In this document: one piece after another, positions 15,679 through 23,374 of the stretch
How the letters are laid out: each line of letters opens with the position of its first letter
How positions within the stretch are numbered: position 1 is the stretch's first letter
From: an uncultured Eubacteriales bacterium
GTDB taxonomy: Bacteria; Bacillota; Clostridia; Oscillospirales; Butyricicoccaceae
Direction of reading: 5' to 3'
Assembly: GCA_910579575.1 (NCBI GenBank)
Contig: CAJTUM010000011.1
Span: 1-60,607, forward strand
Length of the DNA: 60,607 bases
The notes under the pieces: model-generated
What the model saw: only the letters and a program-made list of their open reading frames with translations
What the model was told of the DNA's origin: nothing
The model's database searches: none
Position numbers and translations under genes: made by a program

Positions 15679-16428
15679 TTATTTTAATATTGCGTCAAAA
15701 ATATAAGTGCACCAGACTTTCCCATCGCCTGTATAAGAAGTGCTGCCGGGCACCTGCTCACAATCGAAGGTAAGTTGTGTCGTGCCATGGAGGTCGATGG
15801 TAAGGCTCTGGGGCGCCTGCCCACCCTTTAAGGTAAACTGGCCTAGAACGCTGTTGTTGTCGCCAGTCACAATCAAGGTCATATCTTTGTCGGCATATGT
15901 CTGGAACGTCAGCGTATCATATTTGCCGCCCAAATTAAAGGAACACTCCGGCGAATTGTCGCAGAGATAATCCGACCGCACAGCAAGCCAGTGGCTAACG
16001 GATACACCGCCGATGGTGGTTGTCTGCTTTTCACTGCTCTGGATGAACTCGGGATCCAGCGAGCCTCTGTAATCTATGCTTGTTGTGTAACTATTATAGG
16101 GCTTAAAGTTATCAATCAGGTCAGTGCCATCCGCCTTTTCACCCAGCAGCACGGTCTGCGTGGCCTGGTCCCAATCCACTGCGACACCCAGCATATTGCT
16201 GACAGCACGAACGGGCAGGTAAGTTGTACCATTGTAGGTGATAGGGTAGACGCGATTTCCAGCAGCGTCCGTCAGGTTCTGTGCTTCACCATTGTACTTG
16301 ATGGTGATACCGTAGTTGAGGTACGCGGAAATTTCTTTCAGGGTATCTGCGGCGTTGGCTCCAATCGCCATGCCGCAGACAAGCGCCAGGGTAATCGCCA
16401 GGGTCGTCAGTGCCTTTTTGCTTTTCAT
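15679..16428 (-). CDS. Secreted protein with copper-amine-oxidase-like stalk domain
   Basis: 249 residues. The start at 16428 (MKSKKALTTL) follows AGGAGG and gives a clean signal peptide ending ANAAD. A Cu-amine-oxidase N-terminal (stalk) domain follows, ~27-95, with YNGTTYLPVRAVSNMLGVAV. This is a structural repeat common in clostridial wall proteins, not an enzyme. The C-terminal half is a beta-sandwich resembling NPCBM-type carbohydrate-binding domains (KYDTLTFQTYADKDMTLIVT, SLTIDLHGTTQLTFDCE). Likely a secreted wall- or glycan-binding protein. It sits among recombinase remnants, so it is probably cargo of the decayed element. Confidence 0.75.
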   Translation of the reverse strand: MKSKKALTTLAITLALVCGMAIGANAADTLKEISAYLNYGITIKYNGEAQNLTDAAGNRVYPITYNGTTYLPVRAVSNMLGVAVDWDQATQTVLLGEKADGTDLIDNFKPYNSYTTSIDYRGSLDPEFIQSSEKQTTTIGGVSVSHWLAVRSDYLCDNSPECSFNLGGKYDTLTFQTYADKDMTLIVTGDNNSVLGQFTLKGGQAPQSLTIDLHGTTQLTFDCEQVPGSTSYTGDGKVWCTYIFDAILK

Positions 16429-16816
16429 GGAAAATCCTCCTCTTGCCGACATGAGCGGCGTTATTCTCAACGGTACTCGCCGCCGGGGGTAGTACTTCCA
16501 TTCCCGCCCCCCAGAGGCTTTCCCATTGAGATAACAAAAAGCGGCGCAGAGCCGGTACGCCCTACACCGCTCGAAGCTACGCACACACCCTATCAGATTT
16601 TCCCCATTGATTTTCGCGGGAAAACCATTATAATAGGATTTGGGCGCAGTTAAATCTGCTGTGTGGGACTGTGCTTAACGGGCCTCCTGCATAGGGGCGT
16701 GGGGAGGTGCGAACTCTTCACGCCCTGCCTTTATGCTTCTTGTTACCTCACGACCATTATAGCCTACCGACTGATAGATTGCAAGCGCAAATCCGACAAT
16801 TTTAATCTGCATAAGT

Positions 16817-16846
16817 GCCGCCGCAGAGGAAAGTCCCTGCGGCGGC
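16817..16846 (-). promoter_or_regulatory. Hairpin after a short leader-like ORF
   Basis: Perfect stem GCCGCCGCAG/CTGCGGCGGC with a 10-base loop, 13 bases after the stop of the 14-codon ORF at 16859-16903. There is no T-run. The order leader peptide then hairpin recalls an attenuator, but no intact gene follows closely. Confidence 0.4.
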
Positions 16847-16858
16847 GCCTTTGTACGC

Positions 16859-16903
16859 TTAGGGCGGTTTGCGGTCTGGTGTCAATGGTGCAAATAAGGT
16901 CAT
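16859..16903 (-). CDS. 14-residue leader-like peptide
   Basis: MTLFAPLTPDRKPP, preceded by the strong ribosome binding site AAAGGGGGTG. It may be the 5' remnant of an element gene or a regulatory leader peptide. The next gene on this strand starts 430 bases away. Confidence 0.3.
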   Translation of the reverse strand: MTLFAPLTPDRKPP

Positions 16904-17162
16904 ATGTTCACCCCCTTTGTGATATTTGGGCGATTCCGCGCGGGCGCAATTTTCTCTCGCGGAGCTACCCTCACAAACCGAACCGGGCCCGTAGGGCCTA
17001 ATCGGCACACATTCCCAACTGCGGCTATGTGCCGAACAGAGGCAGCAGGGGCAGGGCGGCGAATATATTACCAGTGGCCGAAGGCCGCCATGCGGCGTCA
17101 AGGACGCCGCGAAACACCTGCCTGTGAGGTTTATCCGAACAGGCGGCGCGCTTTTTGGGGAA

Positions 17163-17192
17163 CCCTTGACCGCTCTATAGAGCGGTCAAGGG
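17163..17192. repeat. 30-bp perfect palindrome
   Basis: CCCTTGACCGCTCTA followed directly by its reverse complement TAGAGCGGTCAAGGG, no loop. Confidence 0.95.
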
Positions 17193-17410
17193 CAAGCCCG
17201 CGCAGCGGGCGCAGCAAGGGCCCTCGGACGCTGCGCGTCCGAGAGGGGCACGCGCAAGGGTGAGCCCAGCGGCCCTGGCTATGCCGGGCACATACTCCGT
17301 ATGTGTCGCCGCCCCTTATGCCCTTTTCTTCGCTTCATTAAGATTTATCTAATGAAGCGGCTGACGTGCCCTATTTGCCGCTTTAGCGGCTTCACAGGCG
17401 GCAAAATGAA

Positions 17411-17556
17411 TTTCCACAAATGCGGCTGGAACTGCTGCGTTTTTTGTGGAAATAATTCCACACTGTGGATTTCGCCGCCGTTTAAGCGTTTGTAGAGCCA
17501 CCCTAATTTCCACATTGTTTGCGGCGAAGCGTCACATGGTAGGGAATGTGTGGAAA
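17411..17556. repeat. Six TTCCACA/TGTGGAA motifs in 146 bp
   Basis: Motifs at 17411-17418 (+), 17445-17452 (-), 17455-17462 (+), 17464-17470 (-, weaker), 17507-17514 (+) and 17549-17556 (-). The core resembles DnaA-box or iteron sequences (TTWTNCACA) with mismatches. They could be protein-binding sites of a former replication or transfer origin. Confidence 0.5.
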
Positions 17557-17619
17557 ATGCAAATTCAGCCGCTTTTGTGTCCGGCAGGGGCCCCTCTTAG
17601 GGGGGATAGCCGGACACAT

Positions 17620-17660
17620 AAAAATTGCCTGGGACGGTATACCGTCCCAGGCAATTTTTT
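17620..17660. terminator. 40-bp perfect palindrome, terminator-like
   Basis: AAAAATTGCCTGGGACGGTA followed by its exact reverse complement, with T-runs on both exits. It forms a very strong bidirectional terminator-like hairpin. Confidence 0.7.
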
Positions 17661-17714
17661 TAGCGGCCATACTCCACTGTCCGATACACAAGTGCGGACA
17701 CGTTCCTGGCTATC

Positions 17715-17956
17715 AGAACTTCAAAGTTCGCCACTTGTGATTTTGGTGGACCGGATGAGCTGGCGAACCCTGCTGTCTTCTCCAACATCATAGCCCGCCG
17801 TGCGAATAGTCGCCCATTTTTGTTGGCCAGCTGATAAACGCTGCCCTGGCCGTTGTCCCGGCTTTTGGGCGCGTGGCCGATCCGTTGTTTCGCTCCGCAC
17901 AGGCTGCAAAATTTGCTCCTCTACGAGATTTCGCCTCGACATTTGCAGCATTTCAT
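17715..17956 (-). pseudogene. Tyrosine integrase, N-terminal fragment
   Basis: The ATG at 17956 follows AGGTGA. The frame gives MKCCKCRGEIS, an in-frame stop, then a second CxxC half (FCSLCGAKQRI) and NGQGSVYQLANKNGRLFAR, the usual zinc ribbon and start of the AP2-like arm-binding domain of ICE-type integrases. Family-like sequence then continues in another frame (QQKWATIRTAGYDVGED, RVRQLIRSTKI). It therefore has at least one nonsense codon and one frameshift, and lacks the middle of the protein. Its C-terminal partner lies at 14308-14602. Confidence 0.65.
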
Positions 17957-18061
17957 AAAAAAATCACCTGTCCTTTCTCAAAAATGGTTGCAAAAAATCA
18001 GGGCAGGCGATAGAATAGCTTTTGTCAATCGGCTATTATTGGGCTCTGCCCGATATGGTCT

Positions 18062-18098
18062 CCGCCCCTGGCGTTGCTGCGCTGGGGGCGGTTTTTTT
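18062..18098 (+). terminator. Rightward terminator
   Basis: Stem CCGCCCC/GGGGCGG-type with loop tggcgttgctgcgctg and a run of seven T. No plus-strand gene directly precedes it, so it may be left over from a lost gene. Confidence 0.6.
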
Positions 18099-18124
18099 GC
18101 GCTTATTTTGTTCGTTTTAGAACG

Positions 18125-18709
18125 TTAGAACGTCCGATAGAAAATATCTTCGATGAGGATATCCAAATCGTGGAACAGGCTGCACTGGAAGCTCTTGGGC
18201 AGGGCGGCCAGTTCTTCTTCCGTCATCTGCTTGAGCTGCCAATCGGGATAGACGGCGTAAACCTCATGGAGCTCCAGCCGGCCTTCGGCTGGGAGATAGA
18301 CCTCTACCGTTTTATCCTCTGGGTTGACAATCCAATACTCTCTCACGCCGCAGCGGCCGTAAGCCCCTTTTTTCAGGCCCCGGTCGTTTTTCGCCGTGCT
18401 GGGAGAAAGGACCTCCACAACCAGATCCGGCGCGCCGTGGACGCCGTCGGGATGGACCTTCTCCGGGTCGCACATTGCCATGAAATCCGGCATAAATCGG
18501 TTTTTCTCGTCCAGAAACAGGTCCACGCCGTCGGAGAAAGGGACGCAGGGTTTGCCGCGCAGGTAGTTGGAAAAAAGGACTGCAATATTAAGGCATATTC
18601 GGTTGTGGTTCACCGAGGGCCTGGGTGACATCATGGTAATCACGCCGTCGATGATCTCCCGGCGGCGCTTTTGTTCGAAATCATCTTGATAAACGATAGG
18701 ATTGGGCAT
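18125..18709 (-). CDS. Uma2-family (DUF820) endonuclease-like protein
   Basis: 194 residues, normal for the family, with a good AAGGAGG site before the start at 18709. The PD-(D/E)xK core is visible: FMPDFMAMCD, then PDLVVEVLSPSTAKNDRGLKKGAY (Asp, Glu-x-Ser, Lys) and REYWIVNPEDKTVEVY. Uma2 proteins are widespread in cyanobacteria and some Clostridia; the role is unknown, perhaps DNA cleavage linked to mobile elements. A TATAAT box (18775-18780, minus strand) lies 66 bases upstream. Flanked on both sides by pseudogenes. Confidence 0.85.
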   Translation of the reverse strand: MPNPIVYQDDFEQKRRREIIDGVITMMSPRPSVNHNRICLNIAVLFSNYLRGKPCVPFSDGVDLFLDEKNRFMPDFMAMCDPEKVHPDGVHGAPDLVVEVLSPSTAKNDRGLKKGAYGRCGVREYWIVNPEDKTVEVYLPAEGRLELHEVYAVYPDWQLKQMTEEELAALPKSFQCSLFHDLDILIEDIFYRTF

Positions 18710-18824
18710 GGAGAACCTCCTTTTGGGGAAATACAGGGCGTCATTGGGCGCCTCGCGCGACGTTTATGATTGCCATTATATCGTTTGGGCTGTCGGATAA
18801 AACAATATAATTTTTCCCGCTGAT

Positions 18825-19451
18825 TTGAATCATGAATCCATCGATATAGGGCTGCATTGCCGTGATGTCGTTGAGCTTTATATCAAAGCGGAGGCTATGG
18901 AGCGGCTTATCGAGGAAGGCCTCATTCGCGAATGGGGACTATCCCAGGTGGATGTAGCCGTGATTGACTGGGCGCAGAGGGTTACGCCGCTGACCGCCAT
19001 CCAAAATATTTATTCCATGGTGGAGCAGGATGTGGAACAGGCGGTGATCCCTTACTGCATGGAACACAACATCGGGGTCGTTCCTTTCTCACCCATCGCC
19101 AGCGGCCTGCTGTCCGGGAAGATTACCACAGAGACAAAGTTCGAGCGAAACGACGATGTTCGGAATTGGGTACCCCAGCTCAGCCGCGCCAACATTGCCG
19201 GAAATCAACCCGTTATTGACCTTTTGAACCCGTATGCGGGCTTGAAACACGCCACGCCTGCGCAGATTTCCCTGGCCTGGATGCTGCATAAGTATCCCAA
19301 CGTGGTTCCCATCTCTGGCTCCAAGAACAAAGAGCGCATTCTTAAAAAAACTAGACGCCTCGCTGGTGGTGCTGACAGAGCAGGAGTTCCATTCGCTGGA
19401 GGATGCGCTGAATCAGTGAAGAGTTTACGGACATCGGGGCTTTACCCGGTA
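18825..19451 (+). pseudogene. Aldo/keto reductase, truncated and frameshifted
   Basis: Recognisable family segments: AMERLIEEGLIREWGLS, TAIQNIYSMVEQDVEQAVIP, GVVPFSPIASGLLSGKI, TPAQISLAWMLHKYPNVVPI, SGSKNKERIL. The N-terminal third, with the catalytic Tyr and Asp, is absent. A shift at the A-run near 19346 moves the frame to KLDASLVVLTEQEFHSLEDA, and an in-frame TGA before RVYGHRGF breaks the end. NADP-binding C-terminal parts are partly kept, but the gene cannot make an active enzyme. Confidence 0.85.
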
Positions 19452-20007
19452 ACCCCTGCGCAAAAATGGCTTGACTTGGAGGGCGCTTTGAGGCATATCA
19501 TGGCTCTATTCAGACAATGGAAGCATTGCGAATGAATCAAAAAAAGAACGTTGTCCTTAGTTCTTGCAATCGGTATTGCTATGCAAATTATAGTGAAAAA
19601 GCAGTTGGAACAAACAGTGGAAAGCGCCATCCAGACTCGCCTAACGGCGATTATACGCAGGTTTTATCTTTCATTCGTAAAATTGCACTGAAGTCGAAAT
19701 ATGAACTTGGTTATAAAAATATATCATATGTGTTAGCAAGCAGCTTTGAGGCCACTGGTTTTCGCTCAAAGCTGCTTATGTTTATATTAGCCAGGTCAAA
19801 GTTCAACAATCTCTCATCTATTTGAAACCTGCTGCGTCGCCTTGCTTTTCTCAAAACATAGTTACTAATGCTAATATTGGGTCAGCCCTGTGCCGTAATT
19901 CCTGCGCTTGCTTACCTACATTTGTGTGGATACCGCTATATTTTAATTGGTGTTGCTCAAGGCAGCAGGGGCCCCAAAAGTTTTGATTCAAAAAACGAAA
20001 TTAATTG
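19452..20007. other. A/T-rich intergenic region before the partition genes
   Basis: No supported gene. A start-less frame near 19534-19690 reads TLSLVLAIGIAMQIIVKKQL, perhaps a fragment of a small membrane protein. An 11-bp stem GCAGCTTTGAG/CTCAAAGCTGC lies at 19740-19775. Base composition changes here from GC-rich to A/T-rich, marking the edge of the partition module. Confidence 0.5.
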
Positions 20008-20037
20008 TTGACAAGATACACAGAGATATGATATTAT
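20008..20037 (+). promoter_or_regulatory. Promoter of the ParA-like gene, with palindrome
   Basis: Perfect TTGACA, 18 bases, TATTAT. The 10-bp palindrome TGTGTACACA (20037-20046) begins at the last base of the -10 and could be an operator for the HTH domain of the ParA protein itself. Confidence 0.75.
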
Positions 20038-20074
20038 GTGTACACAATAAACAAACGGAGATGATGAACTGAAA

Positions 20075-21148
20075 ATGGATCAATTTGTAGGCATTGCTGA
20101 AATTGCGGATCTCTGCAATGTTTCGTCAGCGGCGGTGACGAATTGGCGGAAACGTTTCAATGATTTTCCGCAGCCGATAGCAGTTTTGAAGGCGGGCCCT
20201 GTTTTTAAAGCAGAAGAAATTGAAAAGTGGTTTAGGAGGAAGCAGAAAATGGATTCAAAAGTGATCGCGTCCATCAATTTGAAAGGCGGCGTGGCGAAAA
20301 CAACTACGACGGTGGGACTGGCCCAAATTTTGGCCGGAAGTTATGAGAAAAAAGTGCTTGTCATTGACCTTGACCCTCAAACAAACGCTACAACCATGCT
20401 GATCGGTGAAGACAAATGGCTCGAACTGGACAAGTCCGGTTTGACGCTTGCAACTCTTTTTTCCGACGCCATCAACGGAACGGAACAGTTTAACCTCAAC
20501 AGCGCCTTGCAGAAATCCGTCGGAAACATCAAGGATATGGCCACGCTTGATCTTCTGCCGTCAAGCCTGCGTTTAATCGATTTGCAGGATAAACTCATCA
20601 CTATGCCAGCCGGCCCATTCGGGACTCGTAACCCTGTAACAATTTTACTTCGAGGAATCAAAGAGATCCTGAGTCATTATGACTACATCTTGATCGACTG
20701 CCCGCCTAACCTCGGATATATTACGCTCAATGGGCTTCGTATCGCGGATGGATATATGATTCCTACCATCCCAGATGTCATGTCCACGTACGGAATCCCG
20801 CAAATTGTAACGCGAATTAGCAAGTTTTCCGATGAAATCAGCACGGAAAAGGTCTCCGGCATCATGCCGATTGGCATTGTAGCCACAAAAGTGCGTTTGC
20901 AGGCCCCGATTCATAGACGAACCTTGAATCAGCTGCGTAACCATTCCGGAAAGGTCATGGATGGCTCCAATTTGGTCTATCCTACGACGTTTGACACGGA
21001 ATTTCTTGAGAGCGCGTCCATGGCGGAAGCGGCAGAATATCTGGACGACCAGAAGACGACTCTGCGTCAAAAATGGGGTTATGGGGGGCAATATAATACC
21101 TTTGACGCGTTTGCCAAGGAGTTTATGGCCGTATGTGAGGCAATATGA
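20075..21148 (+). CDS. ParA-type partition ATPase with N-terminal HTH
   Basis: 357 residues. Residues ~1-55 form a MerR/AlpA-like HTH (VGIAEIADLCNVSSAAVTNW, KRFNDFPQP). The ParA/MinD ATPase follows: deviant Walker A KGGVAKTTTT (~70), Walker A' VLVIDLDPQTNAT, Walker B LIDCPPNLGY, and the C-terminal region with ATKVRLQAPIHRRTL. An N-terminal DNA-binding domain is typical of type Ia plasmid ParA proteins, which repress their own promoter; the palindrome at 20037-20046 fits that. It overlaps the next gene by 4 bases (ATGA). Low GC relative to neighbours points to horizontal origin. It could serve a plasmid, phage-plasmid or ICE now resident in the chromosome. Confidence 0.85.
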   Translation: MDQFVGIAEIADLCNVSSAAVTNWRKRFNDFPQPIAVLKAGPVFKAEEIEKWFRRKQKMDSKVIASINLKGGVAKTTTTVGLAQILAGSYEKKVLVIDLDPQTNATTMLIGEDKWLELDKSGLTLATLFSDAINGTEQFNLNSALQKSVGNIKDMATLDLLPSSLRLIDLQDKLITMPAGPFGTRNPVTILLRGIKEILSHYDYILIDCPPNLGYITLNGLRIADGYMIPTIPDVMSTYGIPQIVTRISKFSDEISTEKVSGIMPIGIVATKVRLQAPIHRRTLNQLRNHSGKVMDGSNLVYPTTFDTEFLESASMAEAAEYLDDQKTTLRQKWGYGGQYNTFDAFAKEFMAVCEAI

Positions 21149-21537
21149 CGATGTCAAAACAAGAAACTTTAGCAAAGTGGAAAGAGGTTAGCGACCTGAT
21201 TGCCAGCGAAATTTCTAATAACGAAGAATTCGCGCAAAAGATGGAACGCATCTTGAAGGGCGAGACTGTCGCAGTAACGTCGAAAAGAAGAAGCCGTCGC
21301 TCTCCAGCAAAACTGGATCCCTTTCATCTGCTTGAAATGGGAGAGGAGATCCTTGCGAAAGAGCTGGAGAAGCTGAACGTCGAAGAACTCAAAGATATTG
21401 TGTCCGAGTATGGTATGGATACCTCACGGCTTGCATTAAAATGGAAAGACCGAAAAAGGTTGGAGCTCCTTATTATGGATGCGACCAAACGGAAATCCTC
21501 GCGCGGGGAAGCTTTCTGGAATTCACAAACACAATAA
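21145..21537 (+). CDS. Small partner protein of the ParA-like ATPase
   Basis: 130 residues, translationally coupled to the ParA gene. The first part is helical and mixed-charge (EFAQKMERILKGE). A basic patch SKRRSRRSPAK (~50-60) is followed by acidic helices (LLEMGEEILAKELEKLNVEELKDIVSEYGMD) and a basic end. It is much shorter than a typical ParB and shows no ParB nuclease/CTPase motif. By position it is probably the centromere-binding or adaptor protein of the partition pair. I do not recognise the family. Confidence 0.6.
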   Translation: MTMSKQETLAKWKEVSDLIASEISNNEEFAQKMERILKGETVAVTSKRRSRRSPAKLDPFHLLEMGEEILAKELEKLNVEELKDIVSEYGMDTSRLALKWKDRKRLELLIMDATKRKSSRGEAFWNSQTQ

Positions 21538-21845
21538 AAGGGCCATTACCAATCGGACTACGGCGACAAAACCAGAAGATTTTTCACGGCTAAACCATAA
21601 AGAAGAAACGAAATAAAATTGGGGCCGTCCATAAGCTCGCAAGGGGCAGGCTTCACTGGGGGATCGCGTTCCACAAGCCCAGTCGTTCACACGTTCCTCT
21701 GCGTTCTGGCGGCTATTCAAGACGAGAAAACCGCGCCGAGCAACCAATCATTTAGAAACGATACCGCATAGCTTTATGGCAGATAGGATTTTTTGTAAAG
21801 TAGCGCTTTCTGTTGGCAGATATAGCATGTTCAACAGCTTGCAAA
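21538..21845. other. Intergenic region after the partition pair
   Basis: About 300 bases with no convincing gene. A 74-codon minus-strand frame (21523-21747) lacks a ribosome binding site and overlaps the partner gene; I do not call it. The GC content rises again toward the Sel1 gene, so the island edge may be here. Confidence 0.4.
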
Positions 21846-21879
21846 AAAAGCAGGCCGCCCGGAAGGGCGGTCTGCTTTT
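21846..21879 (-). terminator. Terminator of the Sel1-repeat gene
   Basis: Stem AAAAGCAGGCCGCCC/GGGCGGTCTGCTTTT (one G-U) with a GGAA loop; T-runs on both sides. Confidence 0.85.
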
Positions 21880-21902
21880 GCCGCATTTGGTTACGGGAGC
21901 GG

Positions 21903-23156
21903 TTACCCTCGCCGCACCCATTTGCCGAAAAGAGTCTTTTTATAATGCCGCAGTTCTTCCTTGGGTTGGGGATGATCTCCGGCCTTCTGGAGATATTCCA
22001 CGCCTGTTTTGATATCCTGGGTCACGCCGCCCAAGCCGTGGCAATAGAGATAACCCATCATATAATTGAACTCCCAATAGTTTTTACGCTCCACCTTGTC
22101 CAAAAACAGTTTGGCCTTGTCATAATCTCGGGGAACGCCCCAGCCGTTGAAGCAGCAGCTGGCTAGATAAACTGCGCCCCATGCGCTGTCCTGCTTATAA
22201 TAGGCGGTGGAAAGATATTGATAGGCTTTGGCGTAATCCTGGGAAACGCCGTAGCCAAAGTAATAGGCTTTGCCCAACAGATTACAGGACCCGGTGTGGA
22301 TAGGGTTATGGGCCAGCTCTTTTTCAAAGCAGGAAACGGCATAGGTTTCGTCCTTCGGGGCGCCTTCGCCCGTAAAATAGCAATAGCCCACGTCGTACCA
22401 AGCGCCGGGATGCCCGCCTTCGGCGGCTTTTTTATACCAGCGGAGAGCCTCTTCTTTCCGGCCCGCCTCAGCCAAATCGTCGGCATAAATGGCCTGTAAA
22501 ATGGGATGGCCGGCCTCCGCGCCGATTTTATAGAGGTCTTTGGCCTTTTCCGGCTGAGGGGCGATCAGATCTTCGTCGCCTTCTTTGTAATACTTATTTA
22601 GGTTGTTGGCGGCCAGATAAACGCCGCCCCGCAGAGCTTTCCAGAATAGCTCCTCGCATTTAGAGATATTCTCTTTCATATATGCTTTGAAAGCGGCTTG
22701 ATTGGGGAAGGAATCGGGGCTCTTGTTCTGGATTCGCAGGAAATCCCACCAGAAATAAGCGTTTCCCACCACATATTGCGCAAATGCGTCGCCGCCGTCC
22801 GCCAACTCCGTCGCTGCGTCAAAGGCCTCTTGAAGGCTGGCAAAGGGCATTGTTTTCTGGAGGGAAGGGGACAGCTCCCCTGTACGCATAGCCGTCAGCA
22901 CGCCCAAAGCGCTGCCTTGTTCCACAGATTTGCGGATCAGGCGGACGGCCTTGTCGTCGTCTTCTGGAAAACCGTGGCCCGCCCACACATATTGCCGGCC
23001 GCAATAGCATCGGGCCAGCACGCAGGTAGCGTCTCCGTCTCCGGCGCTGGAGGCTCGCTCCAGAAGGGCCAGGGCTTCTTTGCCTCTGCCGGTTCGTTCG
23101 TTGTAGTAAATATCCTGAAGGGCTTGTTTGACTTCATCGCTCAAAACCGCTGCCAT
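21903..23156 (-). CDS. Sel1-like repeat protein
   Basis: 417 residues, no signal peptide. Built almost wholly of Sel1/TPR-like helical repeats with motifs such as AGHPILQAIYADDLAEAGRKEEALRWYKKAAEGGHPGAWYDVGYCYFTGEG, SCNLLGKAYYFGYGVSQDYAKAYQYLSTAY, ASCCFNGWGVPRDYDKAKLFLDKV and MGYLYCHGLGGVTQDIKTGVEYLQKAG. Sel1 proteins serve as protein-interaction scaffolds. No enzymatic domain is attached. A near-consensus promoter at 23262-23291 drives it; the start follows AAGGAGATT. Confidence 0.9.
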   Translation of the reverse strand: MAAVLSDEVKQALQDIYYNERTGRGKEALALLERASSAGDGDATCVLARCYCGRQYVWAGHGFPEDDDKAVRLIRKSVEQGSALGVLTAMRTGELSPSLQKTMPFASLQEAFDAATELADGGDAFAQYVVGNAYFWWDFLRIQNKSPDSFPNQAAFKAYMKENISKCEELFWKALRGGVYLAANNLNKYYKEGDEDLIAPQPEKAKDLYKIGAEAGHPILQAIYADDLAEAGRKEEALRWYKKAAEGGHPGAWYDVGYCYFTGEGAPKDETYAVSCFEKELAHNPIHTGSCNLLGKAYYFGYGVSQDYAKAYQYLSTAYYKQDSAWGAVYLASCCFNGWGVPRDYDKAKLFLDKVERKNYWEFNYMMGYLYCHGLGGVTQDIKTGVEYLQKAGDHPQPKEELRHYKKTLFGKWVRRG

Positions 23157-23261
23157 GGCGCTAATCTCCTTATCGTTCTATTTTTTTCAGGTTGCCGCTT
23201 AAAGCGCCGGCCGCCCAAGTTGGGCTAAAGCCGCCCTTTCGGCGGCGCTTTTTTCGACTCT

Positions 23262-23291
23262 ATTATAGCCAGGCCGCCGACGGTCTGTCAA
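23262..23291 (-). promoter_or_regulatory. Promoter of the Sel1-repeat gene
   Basis: Perfect TTGACA, 18 bases, perfect TATAAT on the minus strand. A strong hairpin (GCCGCC/GGCGGC with GAAAG loop, ~23231-23250) lies right at the start of the ~100-base leader. Confidence 0.85.
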
Positions 23292-23317
23292 GAAAAGAAG
23301 CGGAGAGAAGACGATAC

Positions 23318-23347
23318 AAAAATAAGCGCCCAAAGGCGCTTATTTTT
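23318..23347 (-). terminator. Terminator of the zinc-ribbon membrane protein gene
   Basis: Perfect 13-bp stem AAAAATAAGCGCC/GGCGCTTATTTTT with CAAA loop. Confidence 0.9.
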
Positions 23348-23374
23348 GTTGGATTCGATTGACGAGGGGCCTGC

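Larger units (their letters stand above)
16904..17659. other. Palindrome-rich non-coding stretch of the decayed element
   Basis: No gene supported. Perfect or near-perfect inverted repeats include the 30-bp palindrome 17163-17192, CGGACGC/GCGTCCG (~17224-17240), ACATAC/GTATGT (~17290-17304), GCTTCATTA/TAATGAAGC (~17333-17359) and the 40-bp palindrome 17620-17659. Six TTCCACA/TGTGGAA motifs lie between 17411 and 17556. Such DNA is typical of transfer or replication origins of mobile elements. Confidence 0.5.
14308..17956 (-). mobile_element. Decayed integrative element beside tRNA-Pro
   Basis: The N-terminal and C-terminal fragments of a tyrosine integrase bracket a serine recombinase remnant, a secreted stalk-domain gene, a leader-peptide-like ORF and palindrome-rich DNA. 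Read on the minus strand, the fragments are in the correct order. The simplest reading is an ICE-type element whose integrase was disrupted by a second element and then eroded. No intact attachment repeat of the tRNA 3' end was found by eye, so the right boundary is uncertain and may lie beyond 17956. Confidence 0.45.

Noticed and set aside
17721..17951. 76-codon minus-strand frame as an intact small gene
   Set aside because: Its sequence is the shifted continuation of an integrase N-terminus whose true start is the ATG at 17956; it is treated as part of a pseudogene.
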